NCBI GenBank assembly: GCA_013396635.1 | Contig: WBMW01000210.1 | Coordinates: 124,001 to 188,000, forward strand | DNA: 64,000 nt | Direction of reading: 5' to 3' | Source: Penelope pileata | Lineage: Eukaryota > Chordata > Aves > Galliformes > Cracidae | Shown: positions 62,924-64,000 of the stretch, piece by piece | Layout: each line of letters starts with the position of its first letter | Numbering within the stretch: position 1 is the first letter of the stretch | Translations under genes and position numbers: made by a program | The notes under the pieces: generated by a model | Database searches by the model: none | Told to the model about the DNA's origin: nothing | What the model saw: the letters and a program-made list of their open reading frames with translations, nothing else

Positions 62924-64000
62924 GTAAGTATCTTTGTACTTTCTGTTAGCCTTTTGGTGTTTCCCAAGAACAAGGATGACTCTTCCACTAGACAGATGAT
63001 GCTGTGATAAGTACATGAATAGGTGTCCATTTTTGCAGCTATTGTTCCCTTAGATATTAAATAGGTTTAGGTCACTTTTACACACAGCTAGAGATACAGA
63101 GAATTTTCTTCTTCCCTGCAACAAGCTTGAATCCAGTTTGTATGGAGCCTGGGATTGTATTTTAACTTTGTAAAACTTCAACTCAAAAAGGTCCTTTTTT
63201 GTTTCTTTGTTTTTACTTTTATAAAGTGATCAAAACCAGTCCAGTTTTGTCCATCCAAAACCTTTAGCTCCACCTGTAGATTCATTTCTCACTGGTTCAC
63301 AACAAAACAGAGAGAACATATAGACTGAAGCATCTGTGTAATGGAGCCGCCCCAGCAAAAATGCCCAGCTCAGAACTGGATGATGGCTTTGTTCTGCAGT
63401 TCTCAATAGGTTGTTGGTCCTTTATGCAATCGAGTCTGCTTCTAAAATGAACCAGATTTGTTCTTGTCAGGCAATTTTCCCTGAGTGATAGAGTTAAATT
63501 TCAACCCTTGTGGACATCAGGTAATACTTACAGGGAGCTAGCCTCTAAAATAAGTTTTTTTGACCTCTGCCAAATACCCTGATAGTGCAGGGTTTCGATT
63601 TTATTTGTTAGTGGAAAACATTGCCAGTTATGTGTCAAAACACAAAGCTCGATAGTTTTATTTCTCTTTTTTGTCAAATTTGACCTTTTGTTTCTCCCTC
63701 AAGATCTTTTGCTTTGTTTTTATTTATTTTTGTTTGTCATGATCTTACAGTGTTTTGTTATGATTCTATCTTGCACAGCTGCTTCACAGTGTAGAAGAGG
63801 CTTGTCTTTCACAAAACAGGAAAGTCCACTTTCTTAAAGGCATAACCTTTTTTTTTCTAGAGATCAGCTTGGCTCTACTGAGATGAATTCTCTCTAGCAC
63901 TTGGCTTGCCCACCCCTTGAATTCATACTGCACTCGAGAGCCCTTCTCTGGAAGCCTTTGTGGATTTGATCTCTAGTGAATCATCTCAGAAGTAAATCAG
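62924..64000 (+). other. TSPAN18: TSPAN18 intron after coding exon 2 (runs off the window)
   Basis: The intron starts with GTAAGT at 62924. I looked for a TM3-encoding exon in all three + frames up to the window end and found none. The sequence is AT-rich with T-rich runs near 63700-63730 and 63848-63857. The exon 2 frame stays open for 28 further codons to a TGA ending at 63007, which I read as chance. Confidence 0.85.

Noticed and set aside
62924..63007. Extension of the TSPAN18 frame past exon 2
   Set aside because: A perfect GTAAGT donor ends the exon, and the following residues do not resemble TM3 of tetraspanins.
1..64000. CRISPR arrays, rRNA, tRNA and bacterial-type operons
   Set aside because: No regular repeat-spacer pattern, no conserved rRNA core and no complete tRNA cloverleaf with A and B boxes was recognised. 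The sequence is vertebrate nuclear DNA.

Overview
The window is vertebrate nuclear DNA, most likely from a bird. It has intron-split coding sequence with GT/AG borders and long stretches without genes. Interspersed repeats are few for 64 kb: two CR1 LINE 3' ends, one older CR1-type fragment and two eroded MIR-type SINEs. There is no L1, Alu or B1 material. CR1 in an otherwise repeat-poor background is typical of avian genomes; the species cannot be fixed from what is seen here.

The only gene I can call with confidence lies at the far right on the + strand: the first two coding exons of a tetraspanin that I recognise as TSPAN18. Exon A (61898-61989) carries 29 bases of 5' UTR and codons 1-21. 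After a 739-base phase-0 intron, exon B (62729-62923) carries codons 22-86. Together they encode the N-terminal tail, TM1, the small extracellular loop, TM2 and the Cys-Cys-Gly intracellular motif. TM3, the large extracellular loop and TM4 must lie beyond position 64000.

The ATG-bearing exon begins at a splice acceptor, so at least one non-coding 5' exon lies upstream. The remaining ~61.9 kb is therefore probably the 5' UTR intron(s) of TSPAN18, its promoter region and/or the intergenic space toward the next gene (CD82 in other vertebrates). I see no CD82 coding sequence. The many open frames there are short, overlap on both strands and match no protein I recognise.

Layout: 1-5.7 kb, unique sequence with one MIR relic; 5.7-6.6 kb, a candidate regulatory block with a near-perfect RFX X-box; 6.6-29.5 kb, mostly featureless, with a candidate small exon at 14.3 kb, a minus-strand ORF with a signal-peptide-like start at 16.8-17.3 kb and a (TG)n at 27.8 kb; 29.5-34 kb, CR1 remnants; 37.2 kb, a small CpG-rich patch; 46 kb and 54.4-54.9 kb, homeodomain-site-rich blocks that look like candidate conserved non-coding elements; 53.5 kb, a MIR relic; 57.8 kb, the most convincing candidate 5' UTR exon; 61.9-63 kb, the TSPAN18 coding exons. 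I found no novel multi-gene system. The leads worth checking are the candidate upstream exons and regulatory blocks of TSPAN18.
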